A DNA stretch of 8,807 bases, taken from positions 1 through 8,807 of the forward strand of contig JBKKAR010000135.1 in assembly GCA_046714355.1 (NCBI GenBank). The letters are read 5' to 3'. Positions 1 through 6,800 of this stretch are shown piece after piece. This stretch comes from JACDAN01 sp046714355 (GTDB taxonomy: Bacteria > Actinomycetota > Thermoleophilia > Gaiellales > Gaiellaceae). The notes beneath the pieces are model-generated. The model was given only the letters and a program-made list of their open reading frames with translations, ran no database searches and had not been told where the DNA came from. Made by a program: the position numbers and the translations under genes. Positions within the stretch are counted from its first letter, which is position 1. Every line of letters starts with the position of its first letter.

Positions 1-666
1 CGCTTCGCGATCGTCGACGTCGACCAGCAGTCCCTCAAGAACAAGCCGGCGAACGTCGTCGGTCTGCTCTTCAAGGAACAGGAGGCCGGCTATCTCGCGG
101 GATACCTCGCCGGGCTCGAGGAGAAGCGGCGTGAGGGCCCCGACGTGGTGTCTTCCGTCGGCGGCTTCAAGGAGCCGCCCGTCGACCGCTTCATCGCCGG
201 CTATCAGGCCGGCGCGGAGGAGGCGGCTCCCGGCGTGAAGGCGATCAACGGCTACTCGCAGACGTGGGACGACCAGGCGAAGTGCAAGGAGGTCGCGCTC
301 AACCAGATCTCACGCGGTGCCGGCGTCGTCTTCCAGGTCGCCGGCGGCTGCGGGCTCGGGGCGCTGGACGCTGCGAAGGAGCGGGACGTCTGGGGCATCG
401 GCGTCGACGCGGATCAGGCCTTTCTCGGCCAGTTCGTCCTCACGAGCGCGATGAAGCGCGTGGACGAGGCCGTTTTCCGCACGATCAAGTCTGTGACGGA
501 CGGGACGTGGGAAGGCGGACGGAGCATCACCTTCGGCCTCAAGGACGACGGCGTCGGGATCGGAAAGGTCAGCTCCAGGGTGGCAAAGGAAGACCTCGAC
601 GCGCTGAAGGCCGTCGAGGACCGGATCCGCGCAGGCGAGATCCAGGTCCCGACCTCCCTGAAGTAG
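1..666 (+). CDS. BMP family ABC transporter substrate-binding protein, C-terminal part (5' end outside window)
   Basis: Solute-binding lipoprotein of the BMP/PnrA/Med family. Characterised members deliver purine nucleosides to an ABC importer; the ligand here cannot be told. The frame is open from base 1 (RFAIVDVDQ) with no start or signal peptide visible, so the gene begins upstream; 221 residues are present. Family landmarks follow in order: FKEQEAGYLAGYLAGL, VGGFKEPPVDRFIAGYQAGA, YSQTWDDQAKCKEVALNQI, GAGVVFQVAGGCGLGALDAA, GIGVDADQ and the late TSAMKRVDEAVF segment. It ends in TAG with no same-strand gene close behind, so any permease or ATPase genes would lie upstream or elsewhere. Its last 98 bp overlap, antisense, the 3' tail of the ubiquitin-like gene. 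The family call is firm from motif order. Confidence 0.93.
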   Translation, partial: RFAIVDVDQQSLKNKPANVVGLLFKEQEAGYLAGYLAGLEEKRREGPDVVSSVGGFKEPPVDRFIAGYQAGAEEAAPGVKAINGYSQTWDDQAKCKEVALNQISRGAGVVFQVAGGCGLGALDAAKERDVWGIGVDADQAFLGQFVLTSAMKRVDEAVFRTIKSVTDGTWEGGRSITFGLKDDGVGIGKVSSRVAKEDLDALKAVEDRIRAGEIQVPTSLK

Positions 667-922
667 TACCCCCGGCGACCGCTGCGATCACGCGCAGCTC
701 CTGAACGCCTTCGATCGGCGTCTCGAGGCCGTTCAGCCGTCTGGCGTCCTCGCCGTCGACGTACACGTTGACCAGCCTGCGGAGCTCGCCCGCCTCGTCG
801 AAGAGGAGATCCGCAACGGGTAGCGCACGAAGCGCCTCGCCAACCGTCGCCGCCTCAACCTCGAACCGCCCCTGCCCGCCCGCCTGTGCGGCAAGCAGGG
901 AGGGCAGGAGGACTACGACCAC
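569..922 (-). CDS. MoaD/ThiS-type ubiquitin-like protein with a 32-residue tail after Gly-Gly
   Basis: Small beta-grasp protein of the MoaD/ThiS family, whose members carry sulfur or are conjugated through a C-terminal Gly-Gly activated by an E1-like enzyme. Seen: MVVVLLPSLL (strand 1), FEVEAATVGEAL, LFDEAGELRRLVNVYVDGED, LNGLETPI, then ELRVIAAVAGG at residues 75-85. Residues 1-85 have full family length and the expected ending. The frame then continues through 32 residues rich in Arg, Pro, Gly and Ser to a TGA, giving 117 residues. All tail codons lie antisense to the BMP gene. The chosen GTG start overlaps the beta-propeller stop by 10 nt, and GGAGA sits directly before it, so the exact start is slightly uncertain. 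Translation is probably coupled to the upstream gene. A free Gly-Gly end would need the tail removed; no peptidase or E1 gene is in view. Confidence 0.85.
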   Translation of the reverse strand: MVVVLLPSLLAAQAGGQGRFEVEAATVGEALRALPVADLLFDEAGELRRLVNVYVDGEDARRLNGLETPIEGVQELRVIAAVAGGTTSGRSGPGSRLRGSGPRRPSARRGLPLPPWS

Positions 923-1986
923 TCTCCGACTTCGAGCGAGAGGATCGGCGGCAGCTGGCGCACGGCCTCCGTCCACTGCTCGCCGTGGCTCGTCGAAGCG
1001 AAGACCGAGCCGCTCTGGGTCCCGAAGTACAGGCCCGAGTCGTCGAAGGAGAAGCCCTCGCGCATGACGGCGCCCCAGGCGGGCTCGGGCAGTCCGCCCG
1101 ACACGAGCTCCCACGTCGCGCCGCCGTCGCCGGTTCGGTAGACGCCGAGGCGCCCGTCGCTCGTGACGCGGTTCTCGGCGCCCTCCTCCGGGATGACGTA
1201 CGCGACGTCCGGGTCGCGTGGATCGAGCGCAAGCGGGAATCCGAACCCGCTCGGGAGCCCGTTCCCCTCGAGCCGGTCCCACGTCTCGCCGCGGTCGTCC
1301 GAGCGGTAGACGCCGCAGTGGTTCTGCTGCCAGAGCCGGTCCGGCTGTTCGGGGTGGAGGAGCAGCTTGTGGACGCATTGGCCCACCTCGGGGAAGTTTT
1401 CGGGCTCCGGCAAGAAGTCGGCGGCGACGCCCTGGTTCGCCGGCGTCCACGACTCTCCGCCGTCGTCCGTCCTGAACGTGCCGGCGGCCGAGATCGCGAT
1501 GTACATCCGGTTCGGATCGCTCGGGTCGAGCTGGATCGAGTGGCAGCACATCCCGCCGGCGCCGGGCTGCCACTTCTCTCTCGTGGGCTGCTCGAGGACG
1601 CTGCGCACCGCCTCGAATGAGGCGCCGCCGTCACCCGACCGGAAGAGCACTCCCGGAGTCGCGCCGAGCCAGATCGTGTCCGGTTCGTCCGCCCGCCCGG
1701 GCTCGATGTGCCAGACCTCCTCCAGCTTCAAGCCGCTCTCCTCCGGGAGGCTGAGGCCCTCGGCGCGCTCCCACGTCTTCCCGAAGTCGGTCGAGCGCTG
1801 GAACGTGCCGCCGTAGACGTAGTTGTTCGCGGCGACCTGAACGCTCCCGTCCCTCCGGTCCTGGATCGCGTGGAAGACCGACCAGCCGGAGAGGAGTGGC
1901 CCGTCGAGCTCCCAGCTAGAGCGAGTTTCGTCGCTCCGAAGCAGGAAAAGCCCTTTCCGGGTGCCGGCCAGCAGCAGGACGCCCAT
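913..1986 (-). CDS. Asp-box (BNR/YVTN-type) beta-propeller protein
   Basis: A 357-residue repeat protein that databases would probably label sialidase-like or glycosyl hydrolase. Asp-box motifs (S/T-x-D-x-G-x-T/S-W) recur at residues 65-72 (STDFGKTW), 117-124 (SGDGGASF), 173-180 (TDDGGESW), 229-236 (SDDRGETW), 285-292 (TGDGGATW) and, degenerate, 331-338 (STSHGEQW). Spacing is 52-56 residues except the last (46), as in blades of a propeller. The N-terminus (MGVLLLAGTRKGLFLL) reads as a propeller strand, not a signal peptide, so the protein is probably cytoplasmic. Enzymatic activity is not shown by these motifs, since Asp boxes are structural. The ATG lies 8 nt after a TACGCT -10 candidate with no Shine-Dalgarno, suggesting leaderless expression. 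The ubiquitin-like gene overlaps its 3' end, so the two are one unit. Confidence 0.9.
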   Translation of the reverse strand: MGVLLLAGTRKGLFLLRSDETRSSWELDGPLLSGWSVFHAIQDRRDGSVQVAANNYVYGGTFQRSTDFGKTWERAEGLSLPEESGLKLEEVWHIEPGRADEPDTIWLGATPGVLFRSGDGGASFEAVRSVLEQPTREKWQPGAGGMCCHSIQLDPSDPNRMYIAISAAGTFRTDDGGESWTPANQGVAADFLPEPENFPEVGQCVHKLLLHPEQPDRLWQQNHCGVYRSDDRGETWDRLEGNGLPSGFGFPLALDPRDPDVAYVIPEEGAENRVTSDGRLGVYRTGDGGATWELVSGGLPEPAWGAVMREGFSFDDSGLYFGTQSGSVFASTSHGEQWTEAVRQLPPILSLEVGEWS

Positions 1987-2000
1987 GCACAGCTAGCGTA
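1987..2000 (-). promoter_or_regulatory. Candidate leaderless promoter for the beta-propeller gene
   Basis: On the minus strand TACGCT (2000-1995) fits the actinobacterial TANNNT -10 pattern and is followed by 8 nt and then the ATG at 1986. That spacing would place the transcription start at the first codon. No ribosome-binding site is seen in the 23-bp gap to the divergent gene. Inferred from pattern only. Confidence 0.5.
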
Positions 2001-2009
2001 CGCGACGCA
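1994..2009 (+). promoter_or_regulatory. Candidate leaderless promoter for the F420-type oxidoreductase gene
   Basis: TAGCGT (1994-1999) is followed by 10 nt and the ATG at 2010, as expected of an mRNA starting at or next to the initiation codon. It overlaps the opposing -10 hexamer inside the palindrome GCGTACGC (1996-2003). No Shine-Dalgarno sequence precedes the ATG. Confidence 0.5.
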
Positions 2010-2399
2010 ATGGCGACGTTGAATGGAGAGTGGGCGGCGCTTCTCAAGGGGAAGAACTTCGCCGTCGTGGCGACCATTGGGGAGGACGACCTTTCCCAGC
2101 TGACGACGAACTGGATCGACTGGGACGGCGAGCATGTGGTCTTCAGCACGGCCGAGGGTCGGGTGAAGCCGCGGAACATCCGGCGGAACCCGATCGTCAG
2201 CGTCTGCGTGTTCGACCACGAGAACCCGTACCGGTACCTCTCCGTCACGGGTCCGGCGGAGATCAGCGACGACGGCGCGGAAGAGCACATCAACGACCTC
2301 TCGCGCCGCTACGTCGGCCGCGACTTCGCCCACATCGAGGGCGAGAAGCGCCTCATCGTGCGCGTCAAGCCTGAGCGGGTCTTCGCCCGCAGCTTCTGA
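2010..2399 (+). CDS. PPOX-class (F420-dependent type) split-barrel oxidoreductase
   Basis: A 129-residue protein of the pyridoxamine-5'-phosphate-oxidase-like split beta-barrel superfamily, most like the actinobacterial F420-binding group (FDOR) that reduces or oxidises small molecules with cofactor F420. Seen: NFAVVATIGEDDLSQLTTNW at residues 16-35, a strand plus substrate-side loop; VVFSTAEGRVKPRNIRRNP at 43-61, whose R51/K53/R55 cluster resembles the cofactor phosphate-binding segment; VSVCVFDHENPYRYLSVTG and GPAEI at 63-85; and a final strand LIVRVKPERVFAR. The length is normal for single-domain members. F420 rather than FMN or haem is inferred from family style and cannot be proved here. 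It starts at a probably leaderless ATG and ends 1 bp before the HMG-CoA lyase GTG, so the two are probably co-transcribed and co-translated. The substrate is unknown. Confidence 0.85.
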   Translation: MATLNGEWAALLKGKNFAVVATIGEDDLSQLTTNWIDWDGEHVVFSTAEGRVKPRNIRRNPIVSVCVFDHENPYRYLSVTGPAEISDDGAEEHINDLSRRYVGRDFAHIEGEKRLIVRVKPERVFARSF

Positions 2400-2400
2400 C

Positions 2401-3273
2401 GTGCTCCGCGAGGTGGGGCCCCGAGACGGACTCCAGAACGAGGAGCAGGTTCTTCCGCCGGAAACCCGAGCCGAGCTCGTCGACCGTCTGGCCGCCGCCG
2501 GTCTGAAGCGGATCGAGGCGGCGAGCTTCGTCAATCCCGAACGTGTCCCGCAGATGGCCGGGGCCGAGGAGGTCGTCTCCACGCTTGAGCGGCGCGACGG
2601 GGTCGTCTACTCGGGACTAGCGCTGAACGAGCGCGGCTACGACCGGCTCCGTGAGACGGGTCTCGACGAAGTTTCGTTCGCGGTCGCGGTGACCGAGAGC
2701 TTCTCGCAGCGGAATGCGAACGCGTCCGTCGAGGAAAGCGTCACCATGGCGGAGGAGATCGCCAAGCGGGCTCCGATGGACGGTCTCCGCTCGAGCATCA
2801 CGATCTCCGCGGCCTTCGGCTGCCCCTTCGAGGGCAAGGTCGATCCCGACCGCGTCGTCGACATCGCCGAGCGGCTCGCGGCCACCGAGGCGGATGAGCT
2901 GGTTCTCGCCGACACGATCGGGGTCGCGACGCCGCGGCCGGTCAAGGCGCTCGTGGAGCGCGTTTCGGCGCTCGGCAAACCCGTGGGGGGCCACTTCCAC
3001 AACACGCGGAACACAGGGTTCGCGAACGCCTACGCGGCTCTGGAGGCGGGCGCTTCGGCGCTCGACTCCTCGGTCGGCGGCCTTGGCGGCTGTCCGTTCG
3101 CGCCGAAGGCGACGGGGAACGTCGCCACCGAGGATCTCGCCTACCTGCTCGAGGGTGAAGGCGTGGAAACCGGCGTCGACCTCGACGCGCTGATCGCGGT
3201 CTCGCAGTGGCTGGAGGAGCTCCTCGGCCGCCGGCTCGAGGGCTACCTGTACCGGGCCGGCCTGCCCTCCTAG
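2401..3273 (+). CDS. mvaB: Hydroxymethylglutaryl-CoA lyase
   Basis: Cytoplasmic TIM-barrel lyase that splits 3-hydroxy-3-methylglutaryl-CoA into acetyl-CoA and acetoacetate, the last step of leucine breakdown. Catalytic features are visible: EVGPRDGLQNE at residues 4-14 with R8, D9 and Q12 matching human R41, D42 and Q45; SFVNPERVPQMA; metal-binding GHFHNT with H198 and H200; and GGLGGCPFAPKATGNVATEDL with C231, which lies 33 residues after H198 as in the human enzyme (H233 to C266). Length is 290 residues. The GTG is the first in-frame start, and it leaves only three residues before EVGPRDG, so the first barrel strand is short; no upstream in-frame ATG or GTG is available to lengthen it. Spacing to the previous gene is 1 bp, implying coupling. 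Its TAG stop shares CTAG with the stop of the convergent small gene. Related lyases acting on other acyl-CoAs cannot be fully excluded. Confidence 0.92.
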   Translation: MLREVGPRDGLQNEEQVLPPETRAELVDRLAAAGLKRIEAASFVNPERVPQMAGAEEVVSTLERRDGVVYSGLALNERGYDRLRETGLDEVSFAVAVTESFSQRNANASVEESVTMAEEIAKRAPMDGLRSSITISAAFGCPFEGKVDPDRVVDIAERLAATEADELVLADTIGVATPRPVKALVERVSALGKPVGGHFHNTRNTGFANAYAALEAGASALDSSVGGLGGCPFAPKATGNVATEDLAYLLEGEGVETGVDLDALIAVSQWLEELLGRRLEGYLYRAGLPS

Positions 3274-3398
3274 TCGGGAGGCAGAAGGCCGAGGCTCTCT
3301 TCGGCGCTCAGGCCGGGATCGTCGTCGTCCCGCTCGGCGTCCTCGGCTGACTCGGGCGCGTCTTCCGGCTGGAGCAGATCATCGGGCGTCTCCGTCAC
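3270..3398 (-). CDS. Small, very acidic hypothetical protein (42 aa)
   Basis: Not recognised as a named family. GTG to TAG gives 42 residues beginning MTETPDDLLQPED, with ERDDDD in the middle and ending GLSAEESLGLLPPD. Sixteen residues are Asp or Glu and one is Arg, with no Cys, Lys or aromatic residues. There is no signal peptide or membrane segment, so it is probably cytoplasmic and largely disordered apart from the C-terminal GLSAEESLGLL segment, which could form a short helix. Support for a real gene: a TAGGCT -10 candidate (3410-3405) lies 6 nt upstream of the GTG, matching a leaderless start; the divergent gap is only 18 bp; and the gene exactly fills the space to HMG-CoA lyase, their stops sharing CTAG. 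Function is unknown; a short interaction partner or regulator is possible but unsupported. Confidence 0.68.
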   Translation of the reverse strand: MTETPDDLLQPEDAPESAEDAERDDDDPGLSAEESLGLLPPD

Positions 3399-3410
3399 GG
3401 GGCTAGCCTA
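3399..3410 (-). promoter_or_regulatory. Candidate leaderless promoter for the acidic small gene
   Basis: TAGGCT on the minus strand (3410-3405) is followed by 6 nt and the GTG at 3398. It nearly coincides with the opposing -10 of the DUF255 leader, mirroring the arrangement at 1987-2009. Pattern-based inference. Confidence 0.5.
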
Positions 3411-3416
3411 ATCCCC
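3404..3416 (+). promoter_or_regulatory. Candidate leaderless promoter for the DUF255 leader ORF
   Basis: TAGCCT (3404-3409) is followed by 7 nt and the ATG at 3417, the spacing expected for a leaderless transcript. There is no Shine-Dalgarno. It shares GCTAGC-(G/C)-TA with the promoter gap near 2000. Confidence 0.5.
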
Positions 3417-3538
3417 ATGAACCGCCTCGCCGAAGAGACGAGCCCCTACCTCCCCCAGCACGCCGAGGCGGCGCTTGCGCCGCCGACCATCGAGGTCGTA
3501 CCGGCTTTGCCGGTGCGACCGATTAGGGAGTGCTGCAG

Positions 3539-3542
<4 letters not shown>
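3417..3542 (+). CDS. Leader ORF repeating the N-terminus of the downstream DUF255 protein (41 aa)
   Basis: ATG to TGA, 41 residues. The first fifteen, MNRLAEETSPYLPQH, repeat the start of the downstream protein (NRLANETSPYLLQH after its start), with 13 of 15 identical. At DNA level 34 of 45 bases match and most differences are at third codon positions. After His15 the similarity ends and the frame runs through a hairpin-rich stretch (AEAALAPPTIEVVP, then RECCR). Its TGA overlaps the GTG start of the main gene in a GTGA, a standard coupling arrangement. It may be the remnant of the original gene start left after a homologous copy inserted, or a functional leader that couples translation. Both readings fit; whether the peptide has a role is unknown. 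Confidence 0.55.
3467..3484. repeat. Inverted repeat 1 in the DUF255 leader
   Basis: GGCGGCGC, TT, GCGCCGCC: an 8-base perfect inverted repeat, effectively a 7-bp stem with a CTTG loop. It lies immediately after the duplicated 15-codon segment, inside the leader ORF. There is no T-tract, so it is not an obvious intrinsic terminator. Confidence 0.7.
3494..3520. repeat. Inverted repeat 2 in the DUF255 leader
   Basis: GGTCGTACCGG, loop CTTTG, CCGGTGCGACC: an 11-bp stem with one G-U wobble on the + strand RNA. It ends 4 nt before the AGGGAG ribosome-binding site (3525-3530) of the main DUF255 start, so folding could affect access of ribosomes there. It could instead be a dispersed palindromic element; only one copy is present here. 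Confidence 0.7.
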
Positions 3543-5422
<1,880 letters not shown>

Positions 5423-5492
5423 CGCCGAAAGGGGGACAAAGAAGCCGTGAAACCGGCCGATAGCGCATGGGTCCATCGCGATGGAGGTATTC
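5423..5492 (+). promoter_or_regulatory. Leader of the exported-protein cluster, with palindrome over the ribosome-binding site
   Basis: A 70-bp gap. A 14-bp perfect palindrome TCCATCGCGATGGA (5472-5485) covers the first three bases of the GGAGG ribosome-binding site (5483-5487). Upstream, GGAC (5434-5437) can pair with GTCC (5471-5474), enclosing a small GCCG/CGGC hairpin (5444-5457). That pairing competes for TCC of the palindrome, so two mutually exclusive folds can be drawn. It could be an RNA switch, an operator for a DNA-binding protein, or chance. No convincing -35/-10 pair was found. Confidence 0.35.
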
Positions 5493-5981
5493 ATGATGCT
5501 GCGGAACCAGAAGAAGATGAAGCTCACCGCTGCCCTCGCAGTGGCCGGGGTCGCCGTCGTCGTCGCTGGGATTGCGATCGCCGCGTGGGCGGTCACCGGC
5601 AGCGGCACGGGGTACGCGAAAGCCGGGTCGTCCTCGGCCCTGACGCTCTCAGACGCCTCGGCCTCGACGAGCGCAGACCTGTATCCAGGCGTCACCGGCG
5701 CCGTCAAGTTGAAGGTCTCGAACCCGAACCCCTTCCCGGTCCGCATAACTGCGGTCGCCGGCAGTGGGGCGATCACGTCCGACCAGGGAGCGGCCTGCAA
5801 CGCTGCGACCGGCGTCACGTTCACGAACCAGACCGGGCTCACGCTCGACCTGCTCGCGAACGAGACGAACCACGTGTTCAACCTTGCCACGGCAGTGGCT
5901 ATGTCGAATGCGTCGGACAACTCGTGCCAGGGAGCGGTCTTCTCTATCCCTGTCAGCGTCACCGCAACGAGCAACGCGTAA
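5493..5981 (+). CDS. Exported/membrane-anchored protein with LYPG-NPNP domain (unrecognised)
   Basis: A 162-residue protein not assignable to a named family. A basic start (MMLRNQKKMK) is followed by a hydrophobic segment at about 11-34, a signal peptide or single anchor. The exported part is Ser/Thr/Ala-rich with LYPG at 63-66, SNPNPFPVRITAV at 76-88 and a Cys pair (C102, C145) that could form a disulfide; the end is SCQGAVFSIPVSVTAT. The pattern resembles beta-sandwich surface proteins with SipW-like signal peptides, which is an inference. ATG 5493 is chosen because GGAGG lies 5 nt upstream; ATG 5496 is equally possible, and ATG 5481 overlaps the ribosome-binding site and is unlikely. The next gene begins 10 bp after the stop and encodes a diverged version of the same domain, so the two probably share a transcript. 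Confidence 0.8.
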   Translation: MMLRNQKKMKLTAALAVAGVAVVVAGIAIAAWAVTGSGTGYAKAGSSSALTLSDASASTSADLYPGVTGAVKLKVSNPNPFPVRITAVAGSGAITSDQGAACNAATGVTFTNQTGLTLDLLANETNHVFNLATAVAMSNASDNSCQGAVFSIPVSVTATSNA

Positions 5982-5991
5982 AGAACTGCTC

Positions 5992-6399
5992 ATGGGTCGC
6001 AAGACACTGGCGGTGGCGGCCGCCTCGACGATCGGTGCACTCGTAGCCGGCGGTGCTCTCGCCGGCTCGAGCGGCCCACGGCCGTCGCCGCGCGCCTTCT
6101 CGGTGTCCGGGTCGGTCAGCGGGCTCTATCCCGGGGGGAAGGCGTGGCTTCGCGCGACCGTCCGGAACCCCTACCGGCGGCCGCTGCGGCTCACTTCCGT
6201 GACGGTCGCCGTCCGCGGTGGGCGACGCGGGTGCTCGGCCTCGAACCTCACCGTACGGCCGTTCAGAGGGCGCCTCGTCGTCCCGCCTCGCCGGTCCCGG
6301 GTCGTTCGCCTCCTGGCACGGATGCTGCTGACCGCGGCACCGGAGTGCAACGGCGCACGGTTCCCGCTGACCTTTCGCGGCCGGGGGATGCTCCGGTGA
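5992..6399 (+). CDS. Exported basic protein, diverged relative of its upstream neighbour
   Basis: A 135-residue protein with signal peptide MGRKTLAVAA...LVAGGALAG (cleavage likely near 25). It follows the same plan as the preceding protein: GLYPGGK at 44-50, VRNPYRRPLRLTSV at 57-70, C81 and C119, then CNGARFPLTF matching the neighbour's CQGAVFSIPV. Unlike that neighbour it is strongly Arg-rich. The ATG was chosen because it begins a clear signal peptide; only weak A/G-rich sequence (AAAGAA) precedes it. It overlaps the next gene in GTGA (6396-6399), indicating translational coupling. Function is unknown; an extracellular structural role or binding to an anionic wall or capsule polymer would fit but is speculation. 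Confidence 0.78.
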   Translation: MGRKTLAVAAASTIGALVAGGALAGSSGPRPSPRAFSVSGSVSGLYPGGKAWLRATVRNPYRRPLRLTSVTVAVRGGRRGCSASNLTVRPFRGRLVVPPRRSRVVRLLARMLLTAAPECNGARFPLTFRGRGMLR

Positions 6400-6800
6400 G
6401 GCGAGCTGCCGTGATCGCCGCCGGTGCGCTCGCACTCGCGGCACCGGCGGCAGGCGCCTGGTCGGCAGACGCCGGTGGCTCAGGCGCTGCAGCCGCGAGG
6501 ACGATGCCCGCCGGAAACACCCCGAGCGGCACGGCGGCCGGAAGCAGCGTGACGGTCACGTGGAGCGCGAGCACGTTCGCCGGCGGAACGCCGGTGCCGG
6601 GCTACGTGGTCAGGCGCTTCGACAGCATCACCCAGGTGGAGGCCACGGTCCTCCCGGCCTGCGCGGGCATTGTCTCCGGGACCTCGTGTACCGAGTCGGG
6701 CGTTCCAATCGGCACCTGGGTGTACACGGTGACGCCCGCAGCGGGCGCCTGGCGCGGTGGGCAGAGCGCGCAGAGCGCTGTAGTGGTCGTGACGCTCTAG
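6396..6800 (+). CDS. Exported fibronectin-III-like small protein
   Basis: A 134-residue protein with a signal peptide (MRRAAVIAAGALALAAPAAG, cleavage near residue 24-26) and one beta-sandwich domain. Fibronectin-III-like landmarks: SVTVTWSASTFAGG at 51-64, VPGYVVRRFD at 67-76, a Cys pair C89/C98 (LPACAG, GTSCTE), and GTWVYTVTPAAGAWRGGQSA at 106-125, ending in a VVVVTL strand. GTG 6396 overlaps the previous stop by 4 bp (GTGA) and GGGGGA lies a short distance upstream. As third gene of the exported trio it is probably an extracellular binding or assembly component. No catalytic motif is visible. The domain call is from pattern only. Confidence 0.8.
   Translation: MRRAAVIAAGALALAAPAAGAWSADAGGSGAAAARTMPAGNTPSGTAAGSSVTVTWSASTFAGGTPVPGYVVRRFDSITQVEATVLPACAGIVSGTSCTESGVPIGTWVYTVTPAAGAWRGGQSAQSAVVVVTL

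Noticed and set aside
664..680. Frameshift in the C-run hiding a normal stop after Gly-Gly of the ubiquitin-like protein
   Set aside because: Translating both alternative frames after the run gives no stop for about 30 codons, so a one-base indel would not restore a normal end.
569..1573. Long minus-strand frame of 334 codons joining part of the propeller region to the ubiquitin-like protein
   Set aside because: Only its 3' third is real. Upstream of GTG 922 it is an out-of-frame shadow of the Asp-box propeller gene, with Arg-rich non-protein-like sequence.
3530..3532. GTG 3530 as start of the DUF255 protein
   Set aside because: It overlaps the AGGGAG site itself. GTG 3539 has correct spacing and begins exactly where homologous N-termini begin.
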